NCBI GenBank assembly: GCA_963840545.1 | Contig: CAWIZE010000016.1 | Span: 1-64,000, forward strand | Length of the DNA stretch: 64,000 nucleotides | Reading direction: 5' to 3' | Source of the DNA: JAKAWQ01 sp963840545 | Lineage (GTDB): Bacteria; Pseudomonadota; Alphaproteobacteria; Acetobacterales; Acetobacteraceae | Part shown: positions 43,248 to 52,779 of the stretch, piece by piece | Layout: each line of letters begins with the position of its first letter | How positions within the stretch are numbered: the first letter of the stretch is position 1 | The notes under the pieces: generated by a model | Told to the model about the DNA's origin: nothing | What the model saw: only the letters and a program-made list of their open reading frames with translations | The model's database searches: none | Translations under genes and position numbers: made by a program

Positions 43248-43574
43248 CTAGAGGCTGGCCTCGATGAACGCCTTGAGGCGGCTCTTGGGCGCGGCGCCGA
43301 TCTGGCTCGCCGCCGGCTTGCCGTCCTTGAAGATGATCAGGGTCGGGATGCCGCGCACCGCGTAGGCGTTCGGCGTCACCGGGTTCTCGTCGATGTTCAC
43401 CTTGGCGACGGTGATCCGGCCGGCGAACTCGCCCGCCAGCTCCTCGAGCGCCGGGCCGATCACCCGGCACGGGCCGCACCATTCCGCCCAGAAATCGACC
43501 AGCACCGGCCCCTTGGCGCCGAGCACGTCGGTGGCGAAGCTCTGATCGGTCACGGCCTTGGTCTTGTCGCTCAT
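43248..43574 (-). CDS. trxA: Thioredoxin
   Basis: A 108-residue thioredoxin. DFWAEWCGPCRVIGPALEEL carries the redox pair Cys33 and Cys36, and VRGIPTLIIFKDGKP has the cis-Pro. The ATG at 43574 gives the usual length. It lies 54 bp downstream of addA in the same direction, the standard alphaproteobacterial order. It is a cytoplasmic disulfide reductant. Confidence 0.96.
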   Translation of the reverse strand: MSDKTKAVTDQSFATDVLGAKGPVLVDFWAEWCGPCRVIGPALEELAGEFAGRITVAKVNIDENPVTPNAYAVRGIPTLIIFKDGKPAASQIGAAPKSRLKAFIEASL

Positions 43575-43628
43575 CCGCGACTCCTGCCCCTGAAGTGGGA
43601 CCAGCAAATGGGCAGTGCCGCCGCCGGG

Positions 43629-46600
43629 TCAAGCCGGGGACGAATTCGCCCCGTCGTTGCCTGGGTTGTGCGGATCGAGGAGTGCCGCGGGCAGGACGTC
43701 GACGCGCAGCGCCTCGGTCCAGACCAGCGCCGCGACCACCGGGCGGTCCGGGAAGATGCCGCTGAGCACGGCGCGATAGGACGCGAGCTGGCGGAGATAG
43801 AGCGGGGGGGTCTCGGCGAGGGTCGCCGGCGGGCGGCGGTTGGTCTTGAAATCGACGAAGAGGACGCGATCGGGCAGCACCGCGAGCCGGTCGACGAGGC
43901 CGCCGACCACGCGCTCGCCGATCAGGCCGGTGAGGGGCACCTCGGCGCGTCCGGCCGGCCCGAACAGAGGCGCGAGGTCGGGGTGGGCGAGCACGCCGAG
44001 CGCCGCCTCGGCGAGTGCCACGGCCTCCGCCGGTTCGAGCCCCTGGCCGGGCCGGGCGAAGAACGCGCGCGCCGCGTCCGCCCGCCGCTCCACCGGCACC
44101 GCGGGCAAATGCTGCAACGCGGCATGCACCAGCGCGCCGCGCCGGAAGCGCCGGCCGGCCGGGTCGCGGAGCGCGAGCGGCGAGCCCGAGGCGGGCGGCG
44201 TGCCAAGCTCCACCCCCTCCGGCCGGCTCGGCGCGAGCGGGGTCGGCCGCGCCGGCTCGGGCGGCGGCGGCGCTGGGCGCCACTCGGGCGCCCGACCCGC
44301 CCAGGCGGGCAGCGGCGCCGCGGCGAGGCCGGGGGCAGCCCGCTCCTTTTCCGCTTCCGCCCGCTGGGCCAGGGCGAAGCGCAGGCGCTCGCCGCCCCAT
44401 TCGCCCGCGAAGGGCACGCGCTCCGCCCCCAGCCGGGCGAAGCCCCGCTCCACCAGCCGGTACCAGCAATTCTCGGGCAGGGCGCCCCGCATCTCCCAGC
44501 CGGCCACCACCACCCGGTCCTCGGCCCGCGTCAGCGCGACATAGAGGAGCCGGTTGTGCTCCTCGATCGCCGCCTGCCGGCGTTCGGCGGCCAACGCCTC
44601 GATCGCCCGGCAGCGATAGGCGCGGTTGGGCGCGAAGAGCGGCAGTACCGCGCCGGTGAGCGGGTCGCGGCCGCGGAACAGCGTCTCGTTCTCCGGCGGC
44701 AGGCCGGTCGTGTCGGGCAGGATCACCAGCGGCGCCTGCAATCCCTTCGCCCCGTGCACGGTCATCACCCGCACCATGCCGCCCCCCGGGGCCGCCGGGC
44801 CCTCCGCCTGGCGCTCGACCTCCGCGCCCGCCCGCTCGAGCCAGTGCAGGAACCCCTGCAGCGAGGGCACGTTGGTCTCAGCATGGCGGAGTGCGGCGCC
44901 GAGCAGCTCGTCCACCGGCTCGGCCGCCTCGACGCCGAGCCGCGCATAGAGCCGGGCCCGTCCGCCGAGCGGGCCGAGCGCCTCGGCGAGCAGGGCATGG
45001 GGGCTCGCGTAATCGACGCGCCCGAGCAGGGCGGCGAAGAGCTCCCGCGCTGCACGCCAGGCCGGGTGCTCGCCGGCGCGGGCGGCGAGCGTCTCGGCAA
45101 GCGTGCCCCGGCGCCCGGGGCAGAGGGCGAGCAGGTCCTCGTCGCCAAGCCCACCCAGGGGACTCACCAAAAAACTCGCGAAAGTGAGGTCGTCCTCGGG
45201 CAGAAGGAGCGCATGGCAGAGCGCAAGCAGGTCCTGCACCGCCGGCTCTTCGCTGAGTTGCAGCCGGTCGAGCCCGGCCACCGGCACGCCGGCCGCCTTC
45301 AGCGCCCGGACCAGCGCGCGGGTGAAGGCGTTGCGCCGCCGCACCAGCACCAGCACGTCGCCCGGCGCCAGCGCCCGATCGCGGCTCGCGAGCCGCACGG
45401 CGCCCCCGGTCTCCTGCCCGATCCAGCGCGCGAGCCCGGCGGCGAGGCGGCTCGCCGCCGAGATCCGGGTCAGGTTCTCCGTCGGCACCGTCCAGGGCGT
45501 CGGCGCCGAAGGCTCGGAGGCGGGCGCGAGCGGCCACAGCTCCACCGCCCCTGCCTGGCCGGCCCGCACCGGGTCGTGGTGCAGCCTCCGCTCCGGCGCC
45601 AGGACGCCCGCGCGCGCCGGCAGATCGGCGAACACGGCGTCCACCAGGGCGAGCACGGGCTCGGTGGAGCGGAAGGAGATTTCGAGCGCCGGCTCGCGCC
45701 ATGCCTCGCCCGCCATCCGCACGCGCCCGCGGAGGGTTTCGCGCCAGTGCTCGAAGCCGGCCGGATCGGCGCCTTGGAAGGAAAAAATCGATTGTTTCGG
45801 ATCGCCCACCGCGAACACGGTCCGGCCCGCCTCGCGGGCGCCGAGGCCGGCGAAGAACTCGGCGGTGAGCGCATCGGCGATCGCCCATTGCTCGGGCGCG
45901 GTGTCCTGCGCCTCGTCGAGCAGCAGATGGTCGAGCCCGCCATCGAGCTTGTAGAGCACCCAGGCGGCGCCGGATTTTTCGAGGAGCCGTTTCGTGCGCC
46001 AGATGAGGTCGGAATAATCGAGCCGGGCAGAGAGCTCCTTCGCGTCGTCATAGGCGGCGAGCACCGGGACGGCGAGCGTGACGAGATCAGCGGAGGCGGC
46101 GGCGACCCCTTCGGCCGCTTCGGCCTCGAGGATTTCAAGCACATGCGCCTGCTCGGCGAGCAGGATCTCCGGGACCGCGGGCGCCGCCTCGGCGAGGACC
46201 TTGTTGACGAGGCCCCCCGGCTGGCGCGGCAGGCCGGCGGAGGTGAGGAAATACTCGACCCGTTCGGCGAAGCGTTCCCGCCGCGCCGCCGGCGCCAGCG
46301 CGAGCCAATCGAGCATCGCCCGCGCGCGCTCGGCAAGCTTCGCGCTGCCGCGCCCGGCGAGCATCGACAGGGCGGCCCGGAGCGCGGCCTCGTCGCTCAG
46401 CTCCGCCCGGTCGGGCGGTTCGTCCGGTGCGCCGGCGGCGCGGCGAAGGGCCTCCGAAGGGGCAGGCAGCGCCGGAGGGCGCGTCGCGTCGAGGTTGCGG
46501 ATCAGGCCGCCCAGCCGGTCGAGCGTGCCGATCAGCGGCGCCAGCCTGCCGATCGCCGCGCGCAGCGGACCGCTCGCCCGGCCGAGCACGTGCTCGCCGG

Positions 46601-47084
46601 CCGCCTCGAGGGCGAGCGTCGTGTCCTCGGCCGCCGCCAGCTCGAAATGCGGCGAGAGCGAAGCCTCCAGCGGGAAACGGCGCAGCACCGACTGGCAGAA
46701 GGCGTGGATCGTGCTGATGCGCATTCCGCCCGGCAGGTCGAGGACCTCGGCGAAGAGCTTTCGCGCCTGCAGGCGAAGATCCGCGTCCGGCACGAAGCCC
46801 AGCTCGGCGAGCGCCTGGTCGAGTTTTTCCCCCCTCATCACCACCCATTCGCCGAGCCGGCGCTGCAGCCGGAGCGCCATCTCGGCGGCGGCGGCGCGGG
46901 TGAAGGTGAGGCAGAGGATGCGCCCCGGCGGGTTGCCCGCGAGCATCAGCCGCAGCAGCCTATCGGTGAGCAGCTTGGTCTTGCCCGAGCCCGCGGAGGC
47001 GCCGACGAAGGCCGAGACCGCCGGATCGGAGGCCGCGCGCTGCGCCTCCGCGGCCCGGCTGAGCGCCGCGCCCGCGCTGCTCAT
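43629..47084 (-). CDS. addA: Double-strand break repair helicase AddA
   Basis: A 1,151-residue UvrD/RecB-like helicase-nuclease. Walker A is VGASAGSGKTKLL near residue 27, motif Ia LTFTRAAAAEMALR, motif II LLLDEAQDT, motif III GDPKQSIFSFQGA, motif IV-VI VMTVHGAKGLQAPLVILPDT and LLYVALTRAEDRVV. The C-terminal PD-(D/E)XK nuclease domain has GALVHAALQHLPAV and RVLFVDFKTNRRPP. The start at 47084 overlaps the addB stop (ATGA). It forms the AddAB complex that resects DNA ends for recombination. Confidence 0.95.
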   Translation of the reverse strand: MSSAGAALSRAAEAQRAASDPAVSAFVGASAGSGKTKLLTDRLLRLMLAGNPPGRILCLTFTRAAAAEMALRLQRRLGEWVVMRGEKLDQALAELGFVPDADLRLQARKLFAEVLDLPGGMRISTIHAFCQSVLRRFPLEASLSPHFELAAAEDTTLALEAAGEHVLGRASGPLRAAIGRLAPLIGTLDRLGGLIRNLDATRPPALPAPSEALRRAAGAPDEPPDRAELSDEAALRAALSMLAGRGSAKLAERARAMLDWLALAPAARRERFAERVEYFLTSAGLPRQPGGLVNKVLAEAAPAVPEILLAEQAHVLEILEAEAAEGVAAASADLVTLAVPVLAAYDDAKELSARLDYSDLIWRTKRLLEKSGAAWVLYKLDGGLDHLLLDEAQDTAPEQWAIADALTAEFFAGLGAREAGRTVFAVGDPKQSIFSFQGADPAGFEHWRETLRGRVRMAGEAWREPALEISFRSTEPVLALVDAVFADLPARAGVLAPERRLHHDPVRAGQAGAVELWPLAPASEPSAPTPWTVPTENLTRISAASRLAAGLARWIGQETGGAVRLASRDRALAPGDVLVLVRRRNAFTRALVRALKAAGVPVAGLDRLQLSEEPAVQDLLALCHALLLPEDDLTFASFLVSPLGGLGDEDLLALCPGRRGTLAETLAARAGEHPAWRAARELFAALLGRVDYASPHALLAEALGPLGGRARLYARLGVEAAEPVDELLGAALRHAETNVPSLQGFLHWLERAGAEVERQAEGPAAPGGGMVRVMTVHGAKGLQAPLVILPDTTGLPPENETLFRGRDPLTGAVLPLFAPNRAYRCRAIEALAAERRQAAIEEHNRLLYVALTRAEDRVVVAGWEMRGALPENCWYRLVERGFARLGAERVPFAGEWGGERLRFALAQRAEAEKERAAPGLAAAPLPAWAGRAPEWRPAPPPPEPARPTPLAPSRPEGVELGTPPASGSPLALRDPAGRRFRRGALVHAALQHLPAVPVERRADAARAFFARPGQGLEPAEAVALAEAALGVLAHPDLAPLFGPAGRAEVPLTGLIGERVVGGLVDRLAVLPDRVLFVDFKTNRRPPATLAETPPLYLRQLASYRAVLSGIFPDRPVVAALVWTEALRVDVLPAALLDPHNPGNDGANSSPA

Positions 47085-50035
47085 TCCTCGGCCTCCGCCC
47101 ATTCGCCGACGCGGGCGAGCCGGTCGTAGTCGGAATGGACCAGGTTCGCCGGATGCGGCCGGGCGAGGTAGGGCGTCGCCGGGTCGTCGAACCGGGCGAT
47201 CAGGGCGGCCAGGCCGGACGCCGCCGCGGCGACGAGGCCCGGAATATCGGCCGGCCTGCCGAGATCGATCGCCCTGCCCGGCGTCGCCCCGCCGGAAAGG
47301 CCCCAGTAAACGAGCTCGGCGGCCGGCCGCGCGAAGGCCGCTCCGAACGTGCCGGCCTCGGCCATGGCGGCGAGCAGCGGCAGCTGCGGCGCCCGCCCGG
47401 CCAATGCCGCGGCCGGCGTCGGCACGCCCCCGGTCTTGTAGTCGAGGATGGCGAGGCGGCCGTCGGCGCGGCGCTCGATCCGGTCGGCCCGCCCGCGCAG
47501 GACGAAGGGCCCCGCCGGCCCGGCGAGGGTCCATTCCCCGGGCTGCTCGAGCGCGACCGCAGCGGGCGCTCCCGCCGCCCGGCGCGCCGCCTCCGCCTCG
47601 GCCACCCAGCCGGCGATCCGCGGCAGCCGCGGCGCCCACCAGGCAGCGAGATGCGGCGGGAGGTCGGCCGCTTCGAGCGCCCGGGCGAGCGCGGCCTCGA
47701 TCCGCCCCGCGACATCGCCGGGCCATGCGGCGTGGAATCGGCCGAGGAAGCCGGCGAGGCCGGCATGCACGATCAGGCCGAAATTTCGCGCGTCCGCGAC
47801 CTCGCCGATGCCGTCCAGGGATTCGAGGCGGAGGATGTGGCGGGCGTAGATCTGGTAGGGATCGGCGAGCCAGGTCGCGACCTCGGTGAGGCCGAGCCGG
47901 CGCGGGCGGAGCGCCAGCGGGGGAAGCGGCCGCGGCGCGCGGGCCGGACGCGGCGGGCCCGCCGGATGGTCGAGCGCGCGTGCCCAGGCGACGGCAGGAT
48001 GCTCCGCCAGCCGCCTTCCCTGGCCCGCGAGCATCGCGTCGAGCCGCACCAGCCAGCGCGCCGGCACCGCGGGCGCGCCCTCGCGCCGCCGCGGCGCGGA
48101 AAGAACGATGGTGGGGGCGGCGAGGGCGGACAAAAGAAAATCGTGGGCCGTCCGGCCGATCGCCTCCTCCGGCGATCCGAGCCCGAGTGCGGCGCGCATC
48201 GGCCGGCTGAGCCAGGGGCCGGGATCGGTGGCCGGCGGCCAGGTGCCCTCGGTGAGGCCGCCGAGCACCATCAGCTCTGCCGCCTGGAGACGCGCCTCGA
48301 GCAGCCCCCAGATGAAGATCCTCGGGTGCTCGGCGTGGCCGCTGTCCCCTCTGCGCCCGCGCAGGGCGCGGCGGGTGCGCACCACCGCGCCGGCGAGGCT
48401 CTCCGTGAGGAGGAAAGAAAACTCGGCGGGCGGGATCGGCGGCAGGTGGGAAAGCGCGGGCATCAGCTCGGCGAGATGGGCAGCGAGCGCCTCGCCTTCC
48501 TCGAGCGCCCAGAGAAGCGCGGGGCCGGGCTCGGCATCGGTCGCGGCGAGCGCCTCGGCGCTCTCGATCAGGGCGGCGAGCAGCGCGGCGGGCGCCGCCT
48601 GGGCCTGCCTGCGGGCCCGCTCGAGGGGGGCGAGCGCCACCCCGAGCCGCCGCACCAGCTCGCCGCCGCCCCTTTTGTTCGCCGCGGCGAGCGCGAGCGC
48701 GCGGAGGCCGGGCGGTGGGCCCGGCCCGCGCAGAACCCCAAGCTCGAGCGCCCGTGCCGCCGCCCGCGCGGCGGGCGGGGCGAGGCCGGCGGCGCAAAGC
48801 GGGTGCTTCAGCAGCGCGAGGAGCGGCAGCGCCGCGTACTCCTCCTCCGCCGCAGTTGCGAGCAGGCGGAGGAAGATCGCGGGCGGGGTCTCGCCGAGCG
48901 GCTCGCCGGCGCTGTCGTCGGCGACGATGCCGAAGCGCAACAGCTCGGCGCCGACGCGGCGGGCGAGCGCGCGGTCGGGCGTCACCAGCGCCGCCCGTGC
49001 CCCCGGGACCTCGATCGCGCCGCGCAGCGCCAAGGCGATCGCCACCGCCTCCTCCTGCTGGTCGGCGGGCTCGAGGCGGAAGAGGCCGGCGATCTCGGCG
49101 GGCGCGTCGTCCGGCCAGGCGAGCGCGGGCGCGGGCAGGAGGGCGCGGCGCAGCGTCCGCGAGCGCTCGGCGGGGACCGGGCCGGGCAATCCCGGGAACG
49201 GCCGCACGTCATCGCGCCGCGCCCCGATCGCTTCGAGCAGCCGGGCGGCGCCGGCATCGGCGTGGTCGGGATGGGCGGTGCCGAGGGCGGAAAAATGCTT
49301 TTCCGCCATTTCACCATCGAGGCCGGGGAGGATCACGCGGCCCTCGGGCAGGCGGGCGATCGCCCGCAGCAGCGCCGCGACGGCGGGAAACTCGCCCAGG
49401 CTGCCGGCCGCCCAGATCGGGCGGGACGGCGGCGCCTCCGTCCAGGCCCGGGCCTGGGCGGTGAGCAGAGCCACCTGCCGGGCGGCCGGGTTCGTCAGTC
49501 CCTGCCCGGCGAGCCAGGCGGGCCAGGCGTCGGTGACGATGCGGAGGAAGGCGAGCGTGGTCTGCCAGTGGGCGGCGAATTGGGCGGGGACGACGCCGGG
49601 AAGGGCGGCGGCGAGGTCGATCCCGGCCCGCTCGGCCTCGTCCTGCAGGCGGGCGAGCTCGGTGGCGAGCGCCCAGGCGCGGTCGGCGCGTGCCGCGGCG
49701 GCACCGGCGGCACCGGCGGCGAGGATGAGGCGGGCGAGGGCCGCGAGTCGCTCGGCCTCGCCGATCGCGGGCGGGAGATCGAGCGCGCCGGCAAGCGCGA
49801 GCGGCGCCTCGTCCAGCGCGCCGAAGGCGGCGATGCGCGGCAGCAGCAGCGGCCGGCCCTCGGCGCGGCGGAGAAAAGCCTCGGCGAGGGCGCGCGCCGC
49901 ACGCCGGGTCGGCAGCAGGATCAGCCCATCGGCGGCGCCGACCGGGTCCGCGCCTTTCAGGTCGAGCCACGCCGCGGCAACGCTGTCGAGGAACGGGCTC
50001 TCCGGCGGCAGCGCGAAGAGGTTCATCCGCCCCAT
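47081..50035 (-). CDS. addB: Double-strand break repair protein AddB
   Basis: A 984-residue partner of AddA. The N-terminal inactivated helicase part includes LILLPTRRAARALAEAFLRR. The C-terminal nuclease domain has GLIVHAGLAGFLGRF and FVLRGRADRIE then LAILDYKTGG, with the catalytic Asp and Lys. In alphaproteobacteria AddB recognises or processes the second strand. The start lies inside an 11-nt triplication; ATGs at 50035 and 50026 are both possible. Confidence 0.93.
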   Translation of the reverse strand: MGRMNLFALPPESPFLDSVAAAWLDLKGADPVGAADGLILLPTRRAARALAEAFLRRAEGRPLLLPRIAAFGALDEAPLALAGALDLPPAIGEAERLAALARLILAAGAAGAAAARADRAWALATELARLQDEAERAGIDLAAALPGVVPAQFAAHWQTTLAFLRIVTDAWPAWLAGQGLTNPAARQVALLTAQARAWTEAPPSRPIWAAGSLGEFPAVAALLRAIARLPEGRVILPGLDGEMAEKHFSALGTAHPDHADAGAARLLEAIGARRDDVRPFPGLPGPVPAERSRTLRRALLPAPALAWPDDAPAEIAGLFRLEPADQQEEAVAIALALRGAIEVPGARAALVTPDRALARRVGAELLRFGIVADDSAGEPLGETPPAIFLRLLATAAEEEYAALPLLALLKHPLCAAGLAPPAARAAARALELGVLRGPGPPPGLRALALAAANKRGGGELVRRLGVALAPLERARRQAQAAPAALLAALIESAEALAATDAEPGPALLWALEEGEALAAHLAELMPALSHLPPIPPAEFSFLLTESLAGAVVRTRRALRGRRGDSGHAEHPRIFIWGLLEARLQAAELMVLGGLTEGTWPPATDPGPWLSRPMRAALGLGSPEEAIGRTAHDFLLSALAAPTIVLSAPRRREGAPAVPARWLVRLDAMLAGQGRRLAEHPAVAWARALDHPAGPPRPARAPRPLPPLALRPRRLGLTEVATWLADPYQIYARHILRLESLDGIGEVADARNFGLIVHAGLAGFLGRFHAAWPGDVAGRIEAALARALEAADLPPHLAAWWAPRLPRIAGWVAEAEAARRAAGAPAAVALEQPGEWTLAGPAGPFVLRGRADRIERRADGRLAILDYKTGGVPTPAAALAGRAPQLPLLAAMAEAGTFGAAFARPAAELVYWGLSGGATPGRAIDLGRPADIPGLVAAAASGLAALIARFDDPATPYLARPHPANLVHSDYDRLARVGEWAEAEE

Positions 50036-50063
50036 CGTCGGCCCATCATCGGCCCATCACCGG
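50031..50063. repeat. 11-nt tandem triplication at the murU-addB junction
   Basis: cccatcgtcgg, cccatcatcgg, cccatcaccgg. On the minus strand the units contain ATGGG; the outer ones hold the murU stop and the addB start. It has the same layout as the ureF-ureG and ureA-ureB junctions. Confidence 0.85.
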
Positions 50064-50803
50064 CTTTGGCCTGTCTCGCGGGCGGTGAGGCTCGTTTCGG
50101 CCGCCATGAGGTCGGGCGGCGCGGAGAGGTGGAACCAGAGCCCGTCATGGACGATGGCGGCGAGCCTTCCTCCCGCGATCGCCCGGCTCCACAGCAGGCT
50201 CATGCCGAACCGGCCGGCCGGGGCGTCCTGGAAGAGGGCGGGACGGACGAGCTGGATGCCGGAATAGACGTAAGGCGCCACCTCGCGCTCCCGCCGCCAG
50301 CGGATGGCGCCCATCGGGTCGACCATGAAGTCGCCGGGGCCGATCTCGCCGCGCACCTGGCAGGTGCGGTGGACGAGGAGGAGGCCGTCATGCCGCGCCG
50401 GGTCGAGGTTCTCGGCGAGGCGGGCCAGCGCCGGGCGGGGGCCGTCGAGCCACAGCACGTCGCCATTGACGACGAAGAAGGGAGCGGGCCCGAGCGCGCC
50501 CGCCGCCAGCGCCGCGGCGACCGATCCGCCGGTGTCGAGCAGCGTGGGCTCGCGCCTGAGGCGGATGCAGGGCGGCCCGGCGCGGCCGGCGAGGTGGGCG
50601 GCCAGGCGCTCGGCCTGCCAATGCGCGTTCACCACCACCTCCGCGACCCCGGCCGCGGCGAGGCGATCGAGCGCGCGGTCGACGAGCGGCCGGCCGCCGA
50701 CCGGGAGGAGGGGCTTCGGGATCTGCTCGGTGAGCGGGCGCATCCGCGTGCCGAGGCCGGCCGCGAGGAGCATGGCGCCAAGGGGCGTCGGCATGGGCGT
50801 CAT
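50057..50803 (-). CDS. murU: N-acetylmuramate alpha-1-phosphate uridylyltransferase (MurU-like)
   Basis: A 248-residue nucleotidyltransferase. MLLAAGLGTRMRPLTEQIPK is the nucleotide-binding loop, VVNAHW and RREPTLLDTGGSV follow, and VVNGDVLW is the metal-binding region. In the peptidoglycan recycling pathway MurU makes UDP-MurNAc from MurNAc-1-phosphate, which the kinase AmgK supplies. The gene order tsaE-amgK-murU-addB is common, but here murU follows tsaE directly with an ATGA overlap and amgK is missing. A different sugar-1-phosphate is possible. Confidence 0.83.
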   Translation of the reverse strand: MTPMPTPLGAMLLAAGLGTRMRPLTEQIPKPLLPVGGRPLVDRALDRLAAAGVAEVVVNAHWQAERLAAHLAGRAGPPCIRLRREPTLLDTGGSVAAALAAGALGPAPFFVVNGDVLWLDGPRPALARLAENLDPARHDGLLLVHRTCQVRGEIGPGDFMVDPMGAIRWRREREVAPYVYSGIQLVRPALFQDAPAGRFGMSLLWSRAIAGGRLAAIVHDGLWFHLSAPPDLMAAETSLTARETGQSR

Positions 50804-51258
50804 CCGAGCCGGCCGGGCCAGCCGGAAAGACGAGCCTCGCGGCCGGTTTCGCCGCGGATCGCGAGCGTGATGCGCAGCGCGTCGGCCGGGGCCAGCGGGC
50901 CGAGCCGGTCCGCCCATTCCACCAGCGAAATATCGCCCGCCGCCTCGTGCCAGCCGAGCTCGGCGAGGCCGTCCGGCCCGGCGAGCCGCCAGAGGTCGAA
51001 ATGGTGCACCGGGCCGAGGCGGGTGGCGTAGGTCTGGAGCAGCGTATAGCTCGGACTCGGCACGACCAGGGCGGGATCGCCGGCGGCGGCGCGGAGGAAG
51101 GCGCGGGCGAGCGTCGATTTGCCGGCGCCCAGCGGGCCCTCCAGCAGGATCGCATCGCCCGGCCGCGCCAGGGCGGCGAGACGGGCGGCCAGCCGCTCCG
51201 TCGCCGCCGGATCGGCCAGGACCAGCCTGCATTGGGGAGCGGCGTTCGCGGACGGCAC
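50800..51258 (-). CDS. tsaE: tRNA threonylcarbamoyladenosine biosynthesis ATPase TsaE
   Basis: A 152-residue P-loop protein needed for the t6A modification of ANN-reading tRNAs. Walker A is LEGPLGAGKSTLARAFL. Family motifs SPSYTLLQTY, HFDLWRL and ISLVEWADRL are present. It is the first gene of a coupled string tsaE-murU-addB-addA. The C-terminal tail is short and basic. The frame is open upstream, but the ATG at 51258 gives the usual length. Confidence 0.93.
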   Translation of the reverse strand: MPSANAAPQCRLVLADPAATERLAARLAALARPGDAILLEGPLGAGKSTLARAFLRAAAGDPALVVPSPSYTLLQTYATRLGPVHHFDLWRLAGPDGLAELGWHEAAGDISLVEWADRLGPLAPADALRITLAIRGETGREARLSGWPGRLG

Positions 51259-51300
51259 GGGCGAAATCTGCCGCCCGCGGCGCCGCGGGACAACCGCGGG

Positions 51301-51416
51301 TGCCGGATTGTCGCGCTTGCCGGATTTGTCGCGCTTGCCGGATTTGTCGCGCTTGCCGGATTGTCGCGCTTGCCGGATTGTCGCGCTTGATTGACGGGCG
51401 CGCTTGATTGACGGGC
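51301..51416. repeat. 17-18 nt tandem repeats between tsaE and the flavoprotein gene
   Basis: Five copies of gtcgcgcttgccggatt (spacing 18, 18, 17, 17), the last one merging into two copies of gcgcttgattgacggg. It fills most of the divergent promoter region. The second set contains TTGACG, which could serve as a -35 box for the rightward gene. Confidence 0.92.
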
Positions 51417-51437
51417 GCGCCTGGGTAGGGTGCCGGC

Positions 51438-52460
51438 ATGGCTGAAGAGATCATCACCGACGTGGCGATCGTCGGCGCCGGGCCGGTCGGGCTGTTCGCC
51501 GTTTTCGAGTGCGGCATGCTCCGGATGCGGAGCGTGCTGATCGACGCGCTCGCCGCGCCCGGCGGGCAGTGCGTGGCGCTCTATCCGGAGAAGCCGATCT
51601 ACGACATCCCGGCCCATCCGGCGATCTCGGCGGGCGAGCTGATCGCTGCCCTCGAGCGCCAGATCGCGCCCTTCGCGCCCGGCCGGCTGCTCGGCCGCCG
51701 GGTCGAGGCGCTGGCCGGCGCGGCGGGGGATTTCCGCCTCGGCATCGAGGGCGGGGCGACGGTCAGGGCCAAGGCGGTGATCCTCGCCGCCGGGGCCGGC
51801 GCCTTCGGCCCCAACCGGCCGCCGCTCGAGGGCCTTGCCGAGTACGAGGCGAGCGGCGCGGTGCGGTACTACGTCACCAACCGGGAGGCGCTGCGCGGCA
51901 AGCGGGTGGTGATCGCGGGGGGCGGGGATTCGGCGGTCGATTGGGCGCTGGCGCTCGGCGGCATCGCGGCCGCGATCAGCGTCGTGCATCGGCGGGAGAA
52001 GTTCCGCGCCGCGCCGGAGAGCGCCGCGCGCCTCGCCGAAGCGGCGCGTTCGGGCGCGCTCTCGCTGGTCGTGCCCTTCCAGCTCGCCGGGCTCGCCGGC
52101 GTCGCGGGCGTGCTCGAAGCGGTCGAGCTCGCCGGGTTCTCGGGCGAGAGGCGGGCGATCCCGGCCGACGTGCTGCTCGCCTTCTTCGGGCTCTCGACGG
52201 ATCTCGGCCCGATCGCACGCTGGGGCCTGGCGCTCGAGCGCCATCAGCTGGTGGTCAATCCCGCCAGCTGCCAGACCTCGCATGCCGGCGTCTTCGCGAT
52301 CGGCGACGTCGCCTGCTATCGCGGCAAGCTCAAGCTCATCCTCCAGGGGTTTTCCGAGGCGGCGCTCGCCGCGCACGCGATCCACCCGATCGTCTTTCCC
52401 GGCCAGGCCCTGCATTTCGAGTATTCGACCACGAGCGGGGTTCCGGCGCTCGGGGCCTAG
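51438..52460 (+). CDS. Ferredoxin/flavodoxin-NADP reductase, thioredoxin-reductase-like type
   Basis: A 340-residue FAD enzyme. VAIVGAGPVGLFAVFECGML binds FAD, GGQCVALYPEKPIYDIPAHP is diagnostic of the YumC/TrxR-like ferredoxin-NADP reductases, and VVIAGGGDSAVDWALAL binds NADPH. The second FAD motif is HAGVFAIGDVACY. There is no CxxC pair, so it is not a thioredoxin reductase. It shuttles electrons between NADPH and ferredoxin or flavodoxin. It is transcribed away from tsaE. Confidence 0.9.
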   Translation: MAEEIITDVAIVGAGPVGLFAVFECGMLRMRSVLIDALAAPGGQCVALYPEKPIYDIPAHPAISAGELIAALERQIAPFAPGRLLGRRVEALAGAAGDFRLGIEGGATVRAKAVILAAGAGAFGPNRPPLEGLAEYEASGAVRYYVTNREALRGKRVVIAGGGDSAVDWALALGGIAAAISVVHRREKFRAAPESAARLAEAARSGALSLVVPFQLAGLAGVAGVLEAVELAGFSGERRAIPADVLLAFFGLSTDLGPIARWGLALERHQLVVNPASCQTSHAGVFAIGDVACYRGKLKLILQGFSEAALAAHAIHPIVFPGQALHFEYSTTSGVPALGA

Positions 52461-52740
52461 GGTCATGCCTAATTCCTTAAACGCATCGATCGCGCCGTGC
52501 CGAGTGCCGGCTTTCATGGAAAGCCGACATGTCGGTGCTTGTCCAAGTGCCCGATTGACGCCCGATTGACGCGGCGTTTCGTGATCGCTAGGCGAGTGAC
52601 GAACCGCGGCGATCGGGCACCATATTCGGGGCATGGCGCAAGGAGGCCGTCAGCGCAATCCTCGGTACGCGAGAACGAAGACGCCCGCGCCGCCGCATTC
52701 GACCAGGGTCCCCACCACGATTCCCCAAGGAGGCATCGGG
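52461..52740. other. Leader region of the DUF1989 gene with an 11-nt duplication
   Basis: A 280-bp gap. cccgattgacg is repeated in tandem at 52550-52571; the second copy gives TTGACG at a -35-like position with TAGGCG 17 bases on. GGAAAGCC-type and CTCG/CGAG hairpins are small. I compared it with guanidine riboswitch classes because of the gene context and saw no convincing match. The AAGGAGG box at its end belongs to the leader ORF that follows. Confidence 0.5.
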
Positions 52741-52776
52741 ATGATCGCAACCCGCCGCGGCCCGCTCGGCGCCTGA
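52741..52776 (+). CDS. Eleven-codon leader ORF (MIATRRGPLGA)
   Basis: ATG to TGA in 12 codons, with AAGGAGG seven bases upstream of the ATG, the best ribosome binding site in this part of the window. It ends three bases before the start codon of the DUF1989 gene, which has no good site of its own. Translation of the main gene therefore probably depends on ribosomes that finish this peptide. The tandem Arg codons could make it an attenuator, but no terminator hairpin is evident. It may also be a relic of a shortened N-terminus. Confidence 0.45.
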   Translation: MIATRRGPLGA

Positions 52777-52779
52777 CGA

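Noticed and set aside
52461..52740. Guanidine riboswitch upstream of the DUF1989 gene
   Set aside because: I looked for the ykkC core and for paired ACGR loops of the guanidine-II type and found no matching pair of stems. A covariance-model search would be decisive.
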